Part shown: positions 11,541-23,116 of the stretch, one piece after another
Layout: each line of letters starts with the position of its first letter
How positions within the stretch are numbered: position 1 is the first letter of the stretch
Assembly (NCBI RefSeq): GCF_014839805.1
Contig: NC_051126.1
Coordinates: 6,766,609 to 6,830,608 of the forward strand
Direction: 5' to 3'
From: Manduca sexta
Taxonomy: Eukaryota > Arthropoda > Insecta > Lepidoptera > Sphingidae
Length of the DNA: 64,000 bases
The notes under the pieces: model-generated
The model's database searches: none
Seen by the model: only the letters and a program-made list of their open reading frames with translations
Told to the model about the DNA's origin: nothing
Position numbers and translations under genes: made by a program

Positions 11541-11765
11541 AATGATTCTTAATGTTTACGCGAATGTTAGACATTAAAATTAAACTATTTTCGGATTTTA
11601 TCGCGGTTTTAATTATTTTAGTTTTCTCCCGACGTTTCAAAGACTTTGCAGCCTTTATGGTCACGGAGGGACTGAGGTGTTGTTCATTCGCAAAGTAAAC
11701 GTTACAATATCTATCTAAATTTTACAAATAAACAACTTTTTAATTTTTTTTAGCTGTCAAAATTT
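11541..11765 (+). repeat. Repeat family C, best-preserved copy
   Basis: Runs from GATTCTTAATGTTTACGCG through GAATGTTAGACATTAAAATT, TTTTATCGCGGTTTT, CTCCCGACGTTTCAAAGAC and GGTCACGGAGGGACTGAGG to GTTACAATATCTATC. This block order defines the family in the window. No coding capacity and no recognised terminal repeats. It could be the 3' part of a retroelement or a non-autonomous DNA element. Confidence 0.7.
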
Positions 11766-11915
11766 ACTACTCTTTTTAAAAGGATGTATTGCCAATATTG
11801 GTGACGCTTGGCAGCCTGTTCGGCAAGCGCAGGCGCAGTTTTAGTGAAGCCCTATGTACAGCAGTAGACTTCCAAAGACTTCAGATGATGCTGATTATGA
11901 TAAGCATGGACATCT
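11766..11915 (+). pseudogene. RTE-clade LINE 3' end, degraded
   Basis: GTGAAGCCCTATGTACAGCA followed by GTAGACTTCC and then GATGATGCTGATTATGATAAG matches the end of the RTE ORF (GEA-YVQQW-type) and its GATGAT tail, as seen at 63600-63665. It directly follows repeat C. Upstream of about 11820 the coding match is lost. Confidence 0.6.
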
Positions 11916-12721
11916 TAAAACCTCATTTTGCCACTTACTTATTTCGAATTTAAATCGCAATCACATCGATAAAGAAACCTGATCAAGTCCTTAAATAGAT
12001 ACTTCGTTTAAGGAAAATATATTAGTATCCGGGAAAGAATACGTGACGCGTTTACAAAGGGCGAACAAAGCACGCACAAGGCAGGCGTTACGTTTCACAC
12101 GAATGTTGATTCCCATGTCGATCTCAGATCGTTGTTTGTTCAAGACTTCGCCGCATAAGTTGCGTGAAATTGATATCAGCCTCTTACACATGTAGAGATG
12201 TGGCAGCAATGAACCGATTTTGAATTTGATAACTAGAATCGATTTGTCTTTGTTTCGAAACATCGGTTTTTATGAATTGATATCAAGTCTTGGTAAGTTG
12301 TCTTTGTGGATATTTTATAATGTTTGCTGATTTAACTATGAAGAGTGACCCGATCTTTACGGATATGTAAACATTTTTAGTATTAAAATATTACGTATTT
12401 TGTGTTACGACGTCTACTTAAAATAAACTCATTATACTCATATATCTAAACCAAAATTTCAAATCGATTCCTCAAGAAAAGAATCGATTTTCCTCTTGAC
12501 GAATCTTAAAAAGACCTCCTTAGAAGCTTCTGTTTGTTCATAGTGATTCGTTAGTACAATCGCGTTGAGGGCTGGGTCGTAAGAGGAAAATTATTACTTT
12601 TTATAAAGAACACTTGACCCGTGATTGGAGGATTTACAATTTGTACTTCCCAAGTTGTCGAAGTAAGTGACCTCTTGAAAAGAAAATATTCGTGTTACAA
12701 AAAATATTTAGTTATAGTTTG
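11916..12721. other. No gene recognised
   Basis: A 90-codon minus frame at 11991-12263 has no motif. Otherwise unique AT-rich sequence. Confidence 0.5.
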
Positions 12722-12778
12722 GTACGTTAATATTAGCCGACATCAAAGTAAATGTATGACTGGTTCATATTAACGTAC
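12722..12778. repeat. 12-bp inverted repeat, 33-nt spacer
   Basis: GTACGTTAATAT at 12722-12733 is an exact reverse complement of ATATTAACGTAC at 12767-12778. The right arm runs into a short ACGTAACGTAACGTTA palindromic stretch. Function unknown. Confidence 0.75.
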
Positions 12779-12968
12779 GTAACGTAACGTTATCGTTTTA
12801 CTCGAAAAATCAATATGAACAGATGAACGCTGAAATATATTTTATGGTAAAACAACTGTTTTAATTACATGGTAAAATGTGAGGAAACTTAGTCAAAGGC
12901 ACACCAAACTTTGTTAAATCCCATTTAGAAGTCAATTCATATCATTGGTCATATAAAACACAAAGAAG

Positions 12969-13003
12969 TCGGTTCGGGAACTTACGAGGTGTACCCGAAC
13001 CGA
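12969..13003. repeat. 10-bp GC-rich inverted repeat
   Basis: TCGGTTCGGG (12969-12978) and CCCGAACCGA (12994-13003) are exact reverse complements around a 15-nt loop. The stem is GC-rich in AT-rich surroundings, so it would be stable in RNA. Confidence 0.75.
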
Positions 13004-14272
13004 TATAGGGAGAGATAGGAGCGCCCTTCCTTTCCAAACCATATACCGACCTATTCTCAGCGGAGGGTAGCAAAATTTTATTTCAAGTTAAATTGTGTTC
13101 GCAACTCAGCCGCATCTTATTTATTGGCTTTAAGGCGCACGCCTAAGGCCATCACGGTAGTACAATGCCGACATAATAACAGTCAATGGACCCTTTTGTC
13201 ACCCATGCTGCCAATTTTCAAATCTATTTCGTCAAAATTGAATTACATTCCGTATTACAAATGTATTTATGCTCTCGAAAACGAAATAAAAATATCATAA
13301 AAAAAAGTGTGTCAACGTTTATCCTGGAATATATTCCATATTTACATTTTCAACGATATCTGTATTACGCATGCCGTAATGTGGAACGCTGTTGTAGGTG
13401 TACTCAGCGCGATTTAACGTAATTATAATTAATGCAGGCGATTCTACTAAGGCTCTATTTTAATTAAGTTAAACAACTAAATGAATAAAGTTATGACCGT
13501 GGAACGTCTTGCGCAGTAGAAATATCGGCTCTCGGCAAGTGTACCTTGTTTTATTCATAGGCCTCTTTGAATAAAGATAACAATATTAAGGCCAAAAACG
13601 TTGGCTCCGGGCTAATGTTGGTCGGCTAATAGTGATACATATTAATGGAAGACATGATTACGATCTTGGTTTACCTCAATCGTTAATGTACATTATTAGT
13701 TCTGTTTGCCAGCTCTTCTAATAATAAAAACACAAAATGCTAATTTATTTTCCAATATTTATAGAACTCACAAAAAAAACTCATAAAATAGAAACAAAAA
13801 AGCACTTTGAATATGAACGGTAAAAATAAATTTAGAGAAAACGGTCTGCAGAAACGTGACTGCTTTTAAAATAACGAAAAACAAAATGTGATTGCGAGAG
13901 AACCCTAATTAGTTACCGGGTGTATAAAGGCGGGGTCTGCAATGAAACAGCCAGACGGTTTAAAAACTTTTATCAGTTGAGGTGTTTTAGCTCAAAACAA
14001 AGCTACATGGATACCTTCGCCTCGCTGTACATTATAGCTAACTTCATCGCTATTAATTTATAATTAGTTTTTTGTTTCTCCCTTTTACTGTTAGGAATTT
14101 TATTTTGCCCTTGAAAATAGATAGGAAAGAATTTCTCAAGACGCACAACGGTGGCAACCGGCTATTTGTTTATGAAACATATTTATTTATTTATGGAGTA
14201 TACCTACATAACTTATAAGGCGAAATGCGTCAGATATTCAGTTAATAGTTTGTATTGAAGCAAATATATAGT
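13004..14272. other. No gene recognised
   Basis: Unique sequence. The 78-codon plus frame at 13186-13422 has no recognisable motif. Confidence 0.5.
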
Positions 14273-14610
14273 ATAGTAATAATAATATCAGCCCTGTATT
14301 ATATACTTGCCCACTGCTGAGCACGGGCCTCCTCTACTACTGAGAGGGGGATTAGGCCTTAGTCGACCACGCTGGCCTAGTGCGGATTGGTAGACTTCAC
14401 ACACCTCCGAATTTCCTATAAAGAACTTCTTAGATGTGCAGGTTTCCTCACGATGTTTTCTTTCACCGTTGAAGCGAATGATAAATTCACAAAGAATACA
14501 CACATGATTTTTTTGAAAAGTCAGAGGTGTGTGCCCTTGGGATTTGAACCTGCGGACATTCGTCTTGGCAGTCCGTTCCACACCCAACTAGGCTATCGCC
14601 GCTTTTATAT
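14273..14610 (-). mobile_element. SINE family A, near-complete copy
   Basis: Read on the minus strand: A box at 14584-14595 (TAGCCTAGTTGG) and B box at 14539-14550 (GGTTCAAATCCC-like). The body with GTGTGTATTC, CATCGTGAGGAAACCTGCAC and GGCCAGCGTGGTCGACTAAGG follows, with tail GGGCTGATATTATTATTA at the left end. An AT-rich 10-mer (AATATATAGT) flanks it at 14263-14272 and 14623-14632 and may be the target duplication, but 12 extra bases lie between it and the head. The 99- and 86-codon frames here are SINE sequence. Confidence 0.9.
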
Positions 14611-14689
14611 ATCATCTCGAATAATATATAGTCTCGAAACAAAATAATAATTTATAATTGGTCGATGTAGTAACCAAATGTAATCTCAG

Positions 14690-14885
14690 TATGAAGGGTC
14701 GTGGCAGAGGGCCTTGCAATTGATGACGTAAATGGACGTGAGGCACTGCGTCGGCGCGGCATAGCACGTTGCGCATGTTCTGTTCTAATATCGTTTGCTG
14801 TCGGTTACTTACACGATGTTCAGCAATTGGAGTTAGGGCGCGTTAGCAGCACCCTATGTATTGCCAATATATGTCACGCATAGGA
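14690..14885. other. GC-richer island, unidentified
   Basis: Base composition rises sharply (CGTCGGCGCGGCATAGCACG and similar) compared with the flanks. A 60-codon plus frame (14701-14883) spans it, but I recognise no protein. It may be part of an unknown transposon or a conserved element. Confidence 0.4.
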
Positions 14886-15410
14886 TAATGGTGTATAAAT
14901 CGTAATAAAAATTACTTTTTGAGGAAATTGTACTTTTCGTAAACATAATGTATTAAATAAATTCTAAGGGGGGGGTGATTGCAAAACCTAATTATACGGG
15001 CTTTGTGCTTCAAAGGGAATTTTCAAGAAGAATTTCATTAATGTATATAATGGCCAATGAATCGGGTGAAATGCAACTTACTTTTATGACATAAATTACA
15101 TTTCAAGAATATATTATGTGGATTTATTCGTGTATATCAATATTCTTAGTAATGCAACTAAAGATTAATGAAAACAGATGATACGGAATATACAAGTCGG
15201 AATGATAGTAAATGAAATCTTTAGTCACCGTCTGTCCCTTTCCTTGCGCGGAAACGGCTATTTTTCCTAAATAACGGTTTTGCCGTCTTCTATAAGATAT
15301 CGCGCAGACGTTGCTATTATTGAGAAATAAAACACTACTCTAGTTACTGAATATTTTATTACTATGAATTTGATGTTATTGGAGCAACTGTCAGTGTTAT
15401 ATATTGATAG
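14886..15410. other. No gene recognised
   Basis: AT-rich unique DNA with a G run at about 14969-14976. The minus frame 15267-15593 partly overlaps the retroposon that follows. Confidence 0.5.
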
Positions 15411-15682
15411 CGCCTTTTTTATAGCTTTGAATGACGAGACGAGCTTGCTATTCGTCTGATGATAAGTTATACGACCGCCCATAAACAGTAAGAACACCGT
15501 CCAAAACCTTGCATTACAAAGTATTGTTTGGTATTCCACTGCGCTTGTCATCCTCAGACTTGAGGCTACAAGGTTCCTGAAACCAGAACACAACAGTCAC
15601 TATACATTGCTGCTTAGCGGCAGAAATAGACATTGCGTAGAAATCTACCCAAGCGGATTCTCACATTCGAGAGACCTACGAC
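15411..15682 (-). mobile_element. Retroposon family D copy
   Basis: On the minus strand it shares with 46180-46502 the blocks AGGTCTCTCG, GATTT-TACGCAATGTCTATT, GCCGCTAAGCAGCA, CCTCAAGTCTGAGGATGA, ACTGTTTATGGGCGGTCGTA and a tail after GAGCTCGTCTCGTCATTCAAAG. The tail is A-rich on the minus strand, so it inserted as RNA-derived DNA. I recall this sequence as a common lepidopteran interspersed repeat. I cannot assign it securely to a SINE or a LINE 3' end. Confidence 0.75.
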
Positions 15683-16620
15683 GAGTCTGTGAGCTTAAAA
15701 TTGCACCAAACCATATTAACCGATATATTCGCTCGTCTAAGAAAGACGAAAATCTAAGATAGTGTCATGTACTATACCGCAATTACGCTCTAATTATCAC
15801 GACGTCGACCGTTCGTCGATTGTGAGCCGTTCATAATACTCTTTCATACGTCTGTTGATTCTTATGTTTTGGTTTGTGGATAAACACAATAGTTTAAACT
15901 ACAGTTAGATATGTTAAATATGTTGTTAACCATAGTACACAACGACACTTGAAAGGCCTAAACGACAAACATATCGAAAATGAATTGTATAAATATTTAG
16001 AATCGCCATATTTTCTGCGTCATTTGATCTAGGTTTTGTAGGGCTGGGACAATTTTAATAACATTAGACTATATCTTTATAAAATAAAAAGTTGAATTGT
16101 TATGAATTTTCACACTAAAATCAAAATACTATTGAAATTACTGTAATTAAAAATATGCAAGCATTTTATTCTGTCTTACGATCTTCAATTATCGTATATT
16201 AATACACGAATAGAGATAGTTAATTGATTAATCGTGATGATCGATACCTTCGTCAAAGAACTTATCCTTGATCTATACATTCTTTAGATTGAAATCACTA
16301 CAAGCCTCAGGATGGGCAAATTATTTAATCAAATATTATAAAAACAGTACATCATTGATAACAAAGTTATTTATGCAATTGAGTACTTGTATTAATTTAA
16401 TACTTATACATATACAAATAAAAATTATTGAGACATATAATATTTCTAGATATTTGTTACAAAATAAACTGAGGTTTAGGATAGCATTACTATGATTGGA
16501 AGGCTTATATGTTCATTAAACTAAAGTCTACTTTAGTGCAGATATATTAAGGACGATTTTAAGAGATGAATGCATTCGAATCTTTCTTTGAAGTTTTTTC
16601 AAAACCTATTTTTTACTTCA
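15683..16620. other. No gene recognised
   Basis: AT-rich unique sequence with a 75-codon plus frame at 16268-16495 of low-complexity composition. Confidence 0.5.
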
Positions 16621-16690
16621 TAATCATTATCACCATCAGCCCTAGGATGTCTACTGCTAAACATGGGTCTCGACCAAGAATTTCAGATAG
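16621..16690 (-). pseudogene. RTE-clade LINE tail, fragment
   Basis: TAATCATTATCACCATCAGC is the reverse complement of a GATGAT-type tail plus GGCTGATG. It is followed by CTAGGATGTCTACTGCTAA, matching the minus-strand form of the ORF end found at 54994-55171. Only about 70 bp remain. Confidence 0.6.
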
Positions 16691-17087
16691 TTATAGTTTA
16701 TTATTAAGTTTGTAGTTTTAAATACATACACAAATTGATCTATCACAACATTATAAACATAAGAATAATATCAATTCAAGTACATTTAGCAAATAAGAAT
16801 AAATAAGCGCGAAACGCCGTGCCACCTGGCACATCAATCCTCGTTTATGAAAAATAAGAAAGTAAGAGTTAACCGGGCAGCGCTTTTACAGCTCCTTATG
16901 CCTCTCATCTGCCGTGATAAATGAGTGTTGCTGAGTTCAGTACGCCACGTGCTCGTTACGGTTTTCACTTAGTAGACGGAATGATACTATGTTTGATGTA
17001 TGGCAATGTGGGGTAAACAAAATGTTTAATTTCGTGTGACTGAGCATGCAACATTTTTTATAATTATTATATATATGTATTTGTCCA
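16691..17087. other. No gene recognised
   Basis: Unique sequence. A mildly GC-richer patch at about 16800-16980 has no open frame of note. Confidence 0.45.
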
Positions 17088-17190
17088 GGGCTTTATTTGT
17101 GGGGGCATGCGGGGGCTCGCAGTGCCCCTGAAGGACATTTTGAAAATTTCCATTAAGAAGTACAGGAGGAGGGGGGGGGGGCTTACAAAA
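17088..17190. repeat. G-rich block with 11-base G run
   Basis: Begins CCAGGGCTTTATTTGTGGGG, includes GGGGGCTCGCAGTGCCCCTG and ends at a run of 11 G at 17171-17181. The CAGGG start and the GGGGGC/GCCCC pairing recall the terminal part of some hAT transposons, but no matching inverted end was found downstream. Confidence 0.4.
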
Positions 17191-20100
17191 AAATATGAAA
17201 TATAGTTTTAGTCTTTAAGTCATTATTATTTTACTAACACTACGGATCTGTGTTGTCTGAAATAAAGAATTATTATTATAACTTTCGATAAAAAAGAAGT
17301 GACAAAAGACTTGTATATACCTATAGCTGTTTCAATATTCTCAGAGGTGTAGGTTATGGGGTAAACATAGGTTATGGGCTGGAGTGCACCGGGGTCTTAA
17401 GAATTAGTTGCAGGAAATTTTTTACTGGCATCACGCTATGAAATCCAATAAATTATTTCTTACGAATAAAACAAAATATAAATAATCAGGGACTTTTTAG
17501 TTCCATATCAATTAATGGCGCTAGTCGTGTAACAAACACTGCGCCGGTGTTGCATTGTTTTTTGCTCCTTGACCCTTAGTTACCTAGCTACGCTACTAAA
17601 TATTCTAGGTAAATATTATGATGACCAAAAAAAAGTATTTGAATGTAGTCATTTTTTAAATTTAGCATTCTACGTGGATAGAAACAGTGGTAGGATGTTA
17701 AAAAAGTGACATTGAATACGCAAGTGTGTGAAATCGTAATATTGCATGTTGTTGAACCGATTGCCAATGCTTGTAATTTATTCTTTGCCTAATGTTAATC
17801 AAGTGCTAATTACATACTAGTATGAATATGAAGTTTGGTTTCTTATCTATTTTGGCCATCATGATTGCATGTAATTGAAAAATACGACGGTCGGTGAAAA
17901 ACAGAAATAGGTTCGTCTCAAATGGTGAAATGTTTGGAAGTGATTGCATTTATTGTATTTTATGATGATTCAGAATTGTTTTGTATCTGACTATAGCGAC
18001 AATCATACATATATGGTAAATAAGCCATCAGAGGGGTTGGCTACGAGTCGAGTGTGATGTGTGATATATATATAGACAGATAGAGGGGCATTGAAGGGAG
18101 ACGCTTCTCTCGTAATTTGATATTTGGACTAGAAGGTCTTGAAAGTGTGGCTTTTAAATAACTTGCTCTTGGAATATAATATCTCATATTTTATATTATA
18201 AGGTAAATGAACCATTAAAGGCCCCCATCATTTTAAAACTTTGATATTACCGTATCACAAATAAATTTTAAATGACCTTTGATTTAATTACAATGTATCA
18301 CTACATATTATAAAAAGTAATAATAAAATAACTTACAACAAATGTTAGTATGTTTTACACTAATATATAAATAAAATACTAAAAACTAAAAAGGTGGACT
18401 TTCATCGCAACCGGACTTGCTTCTGTCACACTACCTTACTAAATTAACAGCAGAAAGAATACCCAACTTCACAACAAACACAATATAATCAAAACAAAAT
18501 TGAACATCGTTACAACTAACATTGAAATAGAATATTTGCGAACAGGCTCGACTAACGAATCGAATGAAACACATTTAATTTAGTTCTAAAATAAACACGT
18601 ACACCGTATCCCTCGCTTGAATCAACGACTGTCGCTTCACCTGTCAGCTTTTCTGCCGGCATAATGGCGTCAAAGATGTTATCTTTTGACGCGATTTTGG
18701 CATGCACAGGCATTTGTTCTACGATAATGATCCGGATTCCAGGCTATGTTGGATGAATGGTAATACGATGGAATTCAGATGTTTACTATCTGTTGAGGCC
18801 GTTTATTCAACTGACTTTTTTATTCCTCGGTACATAATTCGCTGAACGTAGAATTTTTATTCGTAAACATTGTATGGGAAACATCGAGGATGCGATGCGT
18901 GCGGTATGTGCAGATGTGTGCGTGGACGTGCAGGTGTGTGTATTCATTTCAGACTAGGGAATAAAATGGTTAAAATTCGTATTTTTATGTTCGCAATTCG
19001 TTAAAATCATATTTTATTACGTTTCATTAGCGTGTCTGATAACTAGCCCTGCGGGAATAAAACATGAAAAAGTTGTTGGTCAATAGCTTTTTTATAGTAC
19101 TAATACAACATGCACGATCTTTTGTATACCAGTAATTGTGTTCGTATAGTCTGAGATTAACGTCCGCCGCAAATTTCCCGCTTCACTGCAGATTACAGTC
19201 TTAACTCGCAAAACTAAAAGAAAAGTTATGGATCGAGCCACCGGCGCTCGAGAAATCTCAAAAAAGTTCCGTTGTCTATTTTCCTTAAAATTCTTCCGAG
19301 CAATAATTTTTCGTTCAGTACTCCCTAAAGTATCGTTTTGCTTTTCAAACGAAGTGTTTGTGCGAGATTATGAAGCTGTTCTTACCTGCGGATACAAGGA
19401 AACCGGATTTATTGTGTGAGATAATGAAATTTACTCGACAGGAAAATATTGGCACGACACCTGAACATAGTTTCACGGTACAAGAGGAAAGGTGTGAAAA
19501 ACAGTTTCGGTAGGAGGTAAAGGTTATTTCAAATGAAAAATTGTATTTAGTTTATCTATTTTGAAATATAAAAAAAATACCCAACTTAAAAAACCACTCA
19601 TTCTGGTGACCTAGTATCGCATAAACGAAACGAATCGAAATTTAAATTTTTGATTGAAACCAAACGAGGCGTAAGTCTTTACCATTTCTTTGATACTGGC
19701 GTTACGTATCGTTCATCTTTATTCAAACAGCATTCATGAATAACACAGCAAGTGTAAATAAAGCTCCCAGGGGAACAGAACTAGTAATAACACACAGACG
19801 GCAGGGAAGCAGGGTAATTCAGTCCAGGGTCTTTATTACGGCAAGACTGAAGTTTCGCCCTTAAGTGGCGGATAAGATACGAATGACGTGCAGGACTCCG
19901 CTGTGAATTATTAAAGTCGGGTGTGAAGTCGAAGCCAATGAACTGCTTGTAAAAATAGTGAAATGTGTATTTAGGAAGGATAATGATGGACATGTGGGAT
20001 TTTAAGAGAGTTTATAAATAAATAAATATAAGCATTGTGTACATGAATAATAAGTGACATACATATAAATGTAACAATTTTATTTATTATATTGTGTACA

Positions 20101-20235
20101 CGCATTTTGAATATTGCATTTTTAGGTATTTATGGATTTGTCTAGCGCTATTAAGTTAGTACAATATCGGCACAATGTTAAGTAATAAATTCTATAGTAA
20201 ATTTGGTGGTATAATCTTACTAATCTAAAATTACT
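17191..20235. other. No gene recognised; long unique stretch
   Basis: About 3 kb without a repeat I recognise. At about 18666-18692 there is a near-perfect palindrome, GCGTCAAAGAT and ATCTTTTGACGC. At 19388, on the minus strand, CCGCAG|GTAAGAAC forms a good splice-donor match. Frames at 19228-19419 and 19781-19993 have no motif. Confidence 0.5.
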
Positions 20236-20541
20236 TCTTAACTTGATTATATTATAAAATGCGAAAGTTTCTGAAAATGTTTGGATGTTTGTTAGAAGTA
20301 AATGCAGAAATGGATGAATGGCTTTGGATGAAATTTGGCACACGACTAGACCATGTTTGGTATTAATACTAAGGCTTCGCTTTATCCCGGTAAATTTATT
20401 AATAACAAAAAATATAATGTAGTTTCTTAATTAGATGGCGCTGGAGTCGTATAGGTGGCGCTATGAGTCGCTACAGTGATTCAATTACTTTTGTAGCGGG
20501 AAAGGATTTCCACGCAGGCAGAGCCACGAACAACACCTAGT
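20236..20541 (+). mobile_element. Helitron/Lep1-like element, complete
   Basis: Starts TCTTAACTTGATTATATTAT, continues AAAATGCGAAAGTTT, and ends CACGAACAACACCTAGT. The interior blocks TTGGCACACGACTAGACC, TTAATTAGATGGCGCTGG and GTAGCGGGAAAGG recur in the 106-376 copy. At about 306 bp with 5' TC and 3' CTAGT, it has the full signature of a small non-autonomous Helitron. The 73-codon minus frame at 20122-20343 overlaps it and is not a gene. Confidence 0.75.
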
Positions 20542-22649
20542 TTAATATATTAAAAGAGACTTTCTATGAACACTATATTATAAAAAATCAACTGTAAACA
20601 CAACAACCCAAAATTGGTGAATCCGAGCGACATCTAAAGTTTAATATTTAAATCGCATTCCTTATTTTTATTTACGTATTAAATTAAAATTGAAATTTAA
20701 AACACAATTACCTCTTTCGTTTATTGTATATGCATTAAAATTACTAGTAGTAAATCATCTTTATTATTTTGCCACGTCAATAGTGCTGTATAGACCCATA
20801 TTCGATACTGTACAAAAACTCTGTGAATTACTATAAGCGTACATTAAAGTAGCTATTATTTGGTGTTAAAACCCACGTCACGTGCCGTTAGATAATAAAT
20901 GTGAGATTTCATCACATTACTACGTGCGCGGACAGCCCAGAATGTACTACGTTAACCTGCGGCTGGGCTAACTTATTATTCGATTTCATAATACTCTTAA
21001 ATGACGTGGAAATGTTTCTGTTCAGCCTTATTTACATTAATAGTCGGCAAACCAAATTCGATTTATGAATAAATATATTTGTAATACATATTATACATAA
21101 ATGTTACACAGCTTCTCTGTATGAAATTTAAGTATGCCGAATCTCACATTCCTGCGTGCGCGTAATGTTCTTAAAAGAGGAATAAAGTTTTTTTAAAATA
21201 TTAATATATTATATACTTTCAAACCGAATAAGTTTGTGGTAGTCTTTATAAGTTAATTGTTACATGAATATTTTAGTTACATTCGCAGTTTATTATTCAT
21301 CTCCTGAATCCATCCTACTGGATAAATAAACTAAATTATCAGAGTTGGTTGTTAATCACTTCAAACATTTTGGCACTTAAATCCCCATTTAGAGCAAATC
21401 ACGATCGCATTCAAAGATTAGGTTACTTAAATTTATTTACTTAAGTTTGCAAGCCTATGAATTTATTGGAGTATCAAAAAACATTGTGTAATGGTACTAT
21501 TTAGTTTGCAATTGTGGGGACATTTTGTTTAAATTGGCTGCATAGAGCTAATAAACTCAACATACTTACATAAACAATTACGTAAGATACTTAACGCGGC
21601 ATACAGTCACAAGACTATAACAAGCTAATACATGTAAACAGCATGCACATAAATTTGCGAGACAGCGGCGGTTTAATTCGAGCGCAAAAACATACGATCC
21701 GAACAGTGTAACAGCTAAAATTAATCTGTTACAAGCAATTACGCTATACTATATTCTCGTCAGCTCTCAACAGTTTATTAAAATCCAACTGAGTGAGCAC
21801 ATGTGTAAGGCATTTCATTTTGCGATATAAATCACGAAATAACCAAAGGGAGGGCAAGACTTTATTAAATCGTTCCACGAAAAATGTACCAGAGGAAAAA
21901 TCTGCGCTTCAAAGCCTGATGCGTTTTCTATTTTACTTTATTTCGCATTTCTTTCAACTTCCAAATGAACTGTGCATCTGTGTTCGCGCATTCTCTTGAA
22001 CCCGGCATCGTTTTTCAATTGTTTTTTGTTAGTTCGTTTAGCACGACTTGTTTTTCGCGAGTTGCTATGAGTAGACGTGATTAAATTGTTGGGCTTGAGG
22101 TGCTCGGATGGTCTCATTGCTAATGCTGTTCGCTAGAAGTTGGCGATACGATTAGTTGTATCCAACTGGGTATTTGTTTGATAAATTCCCCGCAACCGTG
22201 TGCTACAAGTTGAAATAGATGAGGAGCTTTTGTTCCGTCGCTACTTGCGCGGAACGTTATTAATTTCGATCAATCAACATGCTTTAATCACTTCGAGTTA
22301 CAACTCGTGCCGAATGATTTGTGTCTTGATAGAATGCCAATAATTTCGGCCAATAACAATTTGTTTGCAAACCGGTAAAGGGCCGCGCTCCAATATTGAG
22401 TGTCGCAATGCAGTCGTGGTGAACCAAGCCAGTTTCTTTTTGTTCATAACGCCTATAATCGCGAAAGAATATGACATTCAAATGTGTTGAAAAAATGTAT
22501 GCAATTTCGAACAATGCGCAACAAAAATCAACTGAATGAGTAAGTGTACTCTTCTGTAACATTCAAAGAGCGATGCGACGTGCTTTGAATCAAAGAAAAT
22601 ATGAATTTTCTGCAATATACCGGGCTTCGACCTTGCGTATCTTACTGTC
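20542..22649. other. No gene recognised
   Basis: Mostly unique DNA. The 21550-22250 stretch is somewhat GC-richer and free of recognised repeats. It carries a 68-codon plus frame (21793-21999) and a 92-codon minus frame (22284-22562), neither with recognisable motifs. It could hold conserved regulatory DNA. Confidence 0.45.
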
Positions 22650-22867
22650 TAGAAACTATAAGTATGTATTATGAAAACATTTTGTGTATAGTAGTGTATG
22701 GACTATGAGGCGCCATGTGGTGACTTGACGCAGATGTCAAGTTAGACGGGGGGACGAAAACTTTCGCTCGCGAACCCTCGGACCGGCTCGTTTGCATAGA
22801 GAAAGCACCAGTTTTGTTTAAAGTTTCCCTTTTGTGAATCTAAAGTGCCATTTTATTTTTCACATCG

Positions 22868-23047
22868 ATGTCGTTGGAAATGCGAGTGCAAAACAAACAC
22901 TCTTACCCAGGTAAATTAAATAAGGCGAATGTTCACGTAATGGATACGTTAAACCAAGTGTATGAAGTGTTACGCACGGAAGGTGTTTCGGCTGACATTG
23001 TGTATGGGATGTTTCATTTCCTGCCGATTCTTGCCGCTATTAATTAA
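22868..23047 (+). CDS. Possible small ORF, 59 codons, function unknown
   Basis: The frame starts at ATG 22868 (MSLEMRVQNKHSYPG) and ends ...FHFLPILAAIN with TAA at 23045-23047. An in-frame stop lies nine codons upstream (TAA 22841-22843). The base before the ATG is a poor match to an insect start context. I recognise no family. What stands out is the setting: a repeat-free, GC-richer island (about 22.65-23.12 kb) in AT-rich DNA, with a second short frame (MFRELVARFH..., 22 codons) starting at 23048 directly after the stop. A splice-donor-like CAG|GTAAAT at 22910/22911 means this could instead be a short first exon. Chance remains quite possible at this length. Confidence 0.2.
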   Translation: MSLEMRVQNKHSYPGKLNKANVHVMDTLNQVYEVLRTEGVSADIVYGMFHFLPILAAIN

Positions 23048-23116
23048 ATGTTTCGCGAACTTGTTGCCAGATTTCATTTAAATCGCGTAAAGCCGGCAAC
23101 TTCAGGCGGAAATTAA

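Noticed and set aside
14288..14587. 99-codon minus ORF and 86-codon plus ORF
   Set aside because: Both are translations of the SINE family A copy at 14273-14610.
15267..15593. 108-codon minus ORF
   Set aside because: Half lies inside retroposon D, including its GGGCGGTCGTA block. Not a gene.
19380..19400. Minus-strand CCGCAG|GTAAGAAC as an exon end or recursive site
   Set aside because: The donor match is good, but the pyrimidine tract is mediocre and no matching acceptor with an open exon was found.
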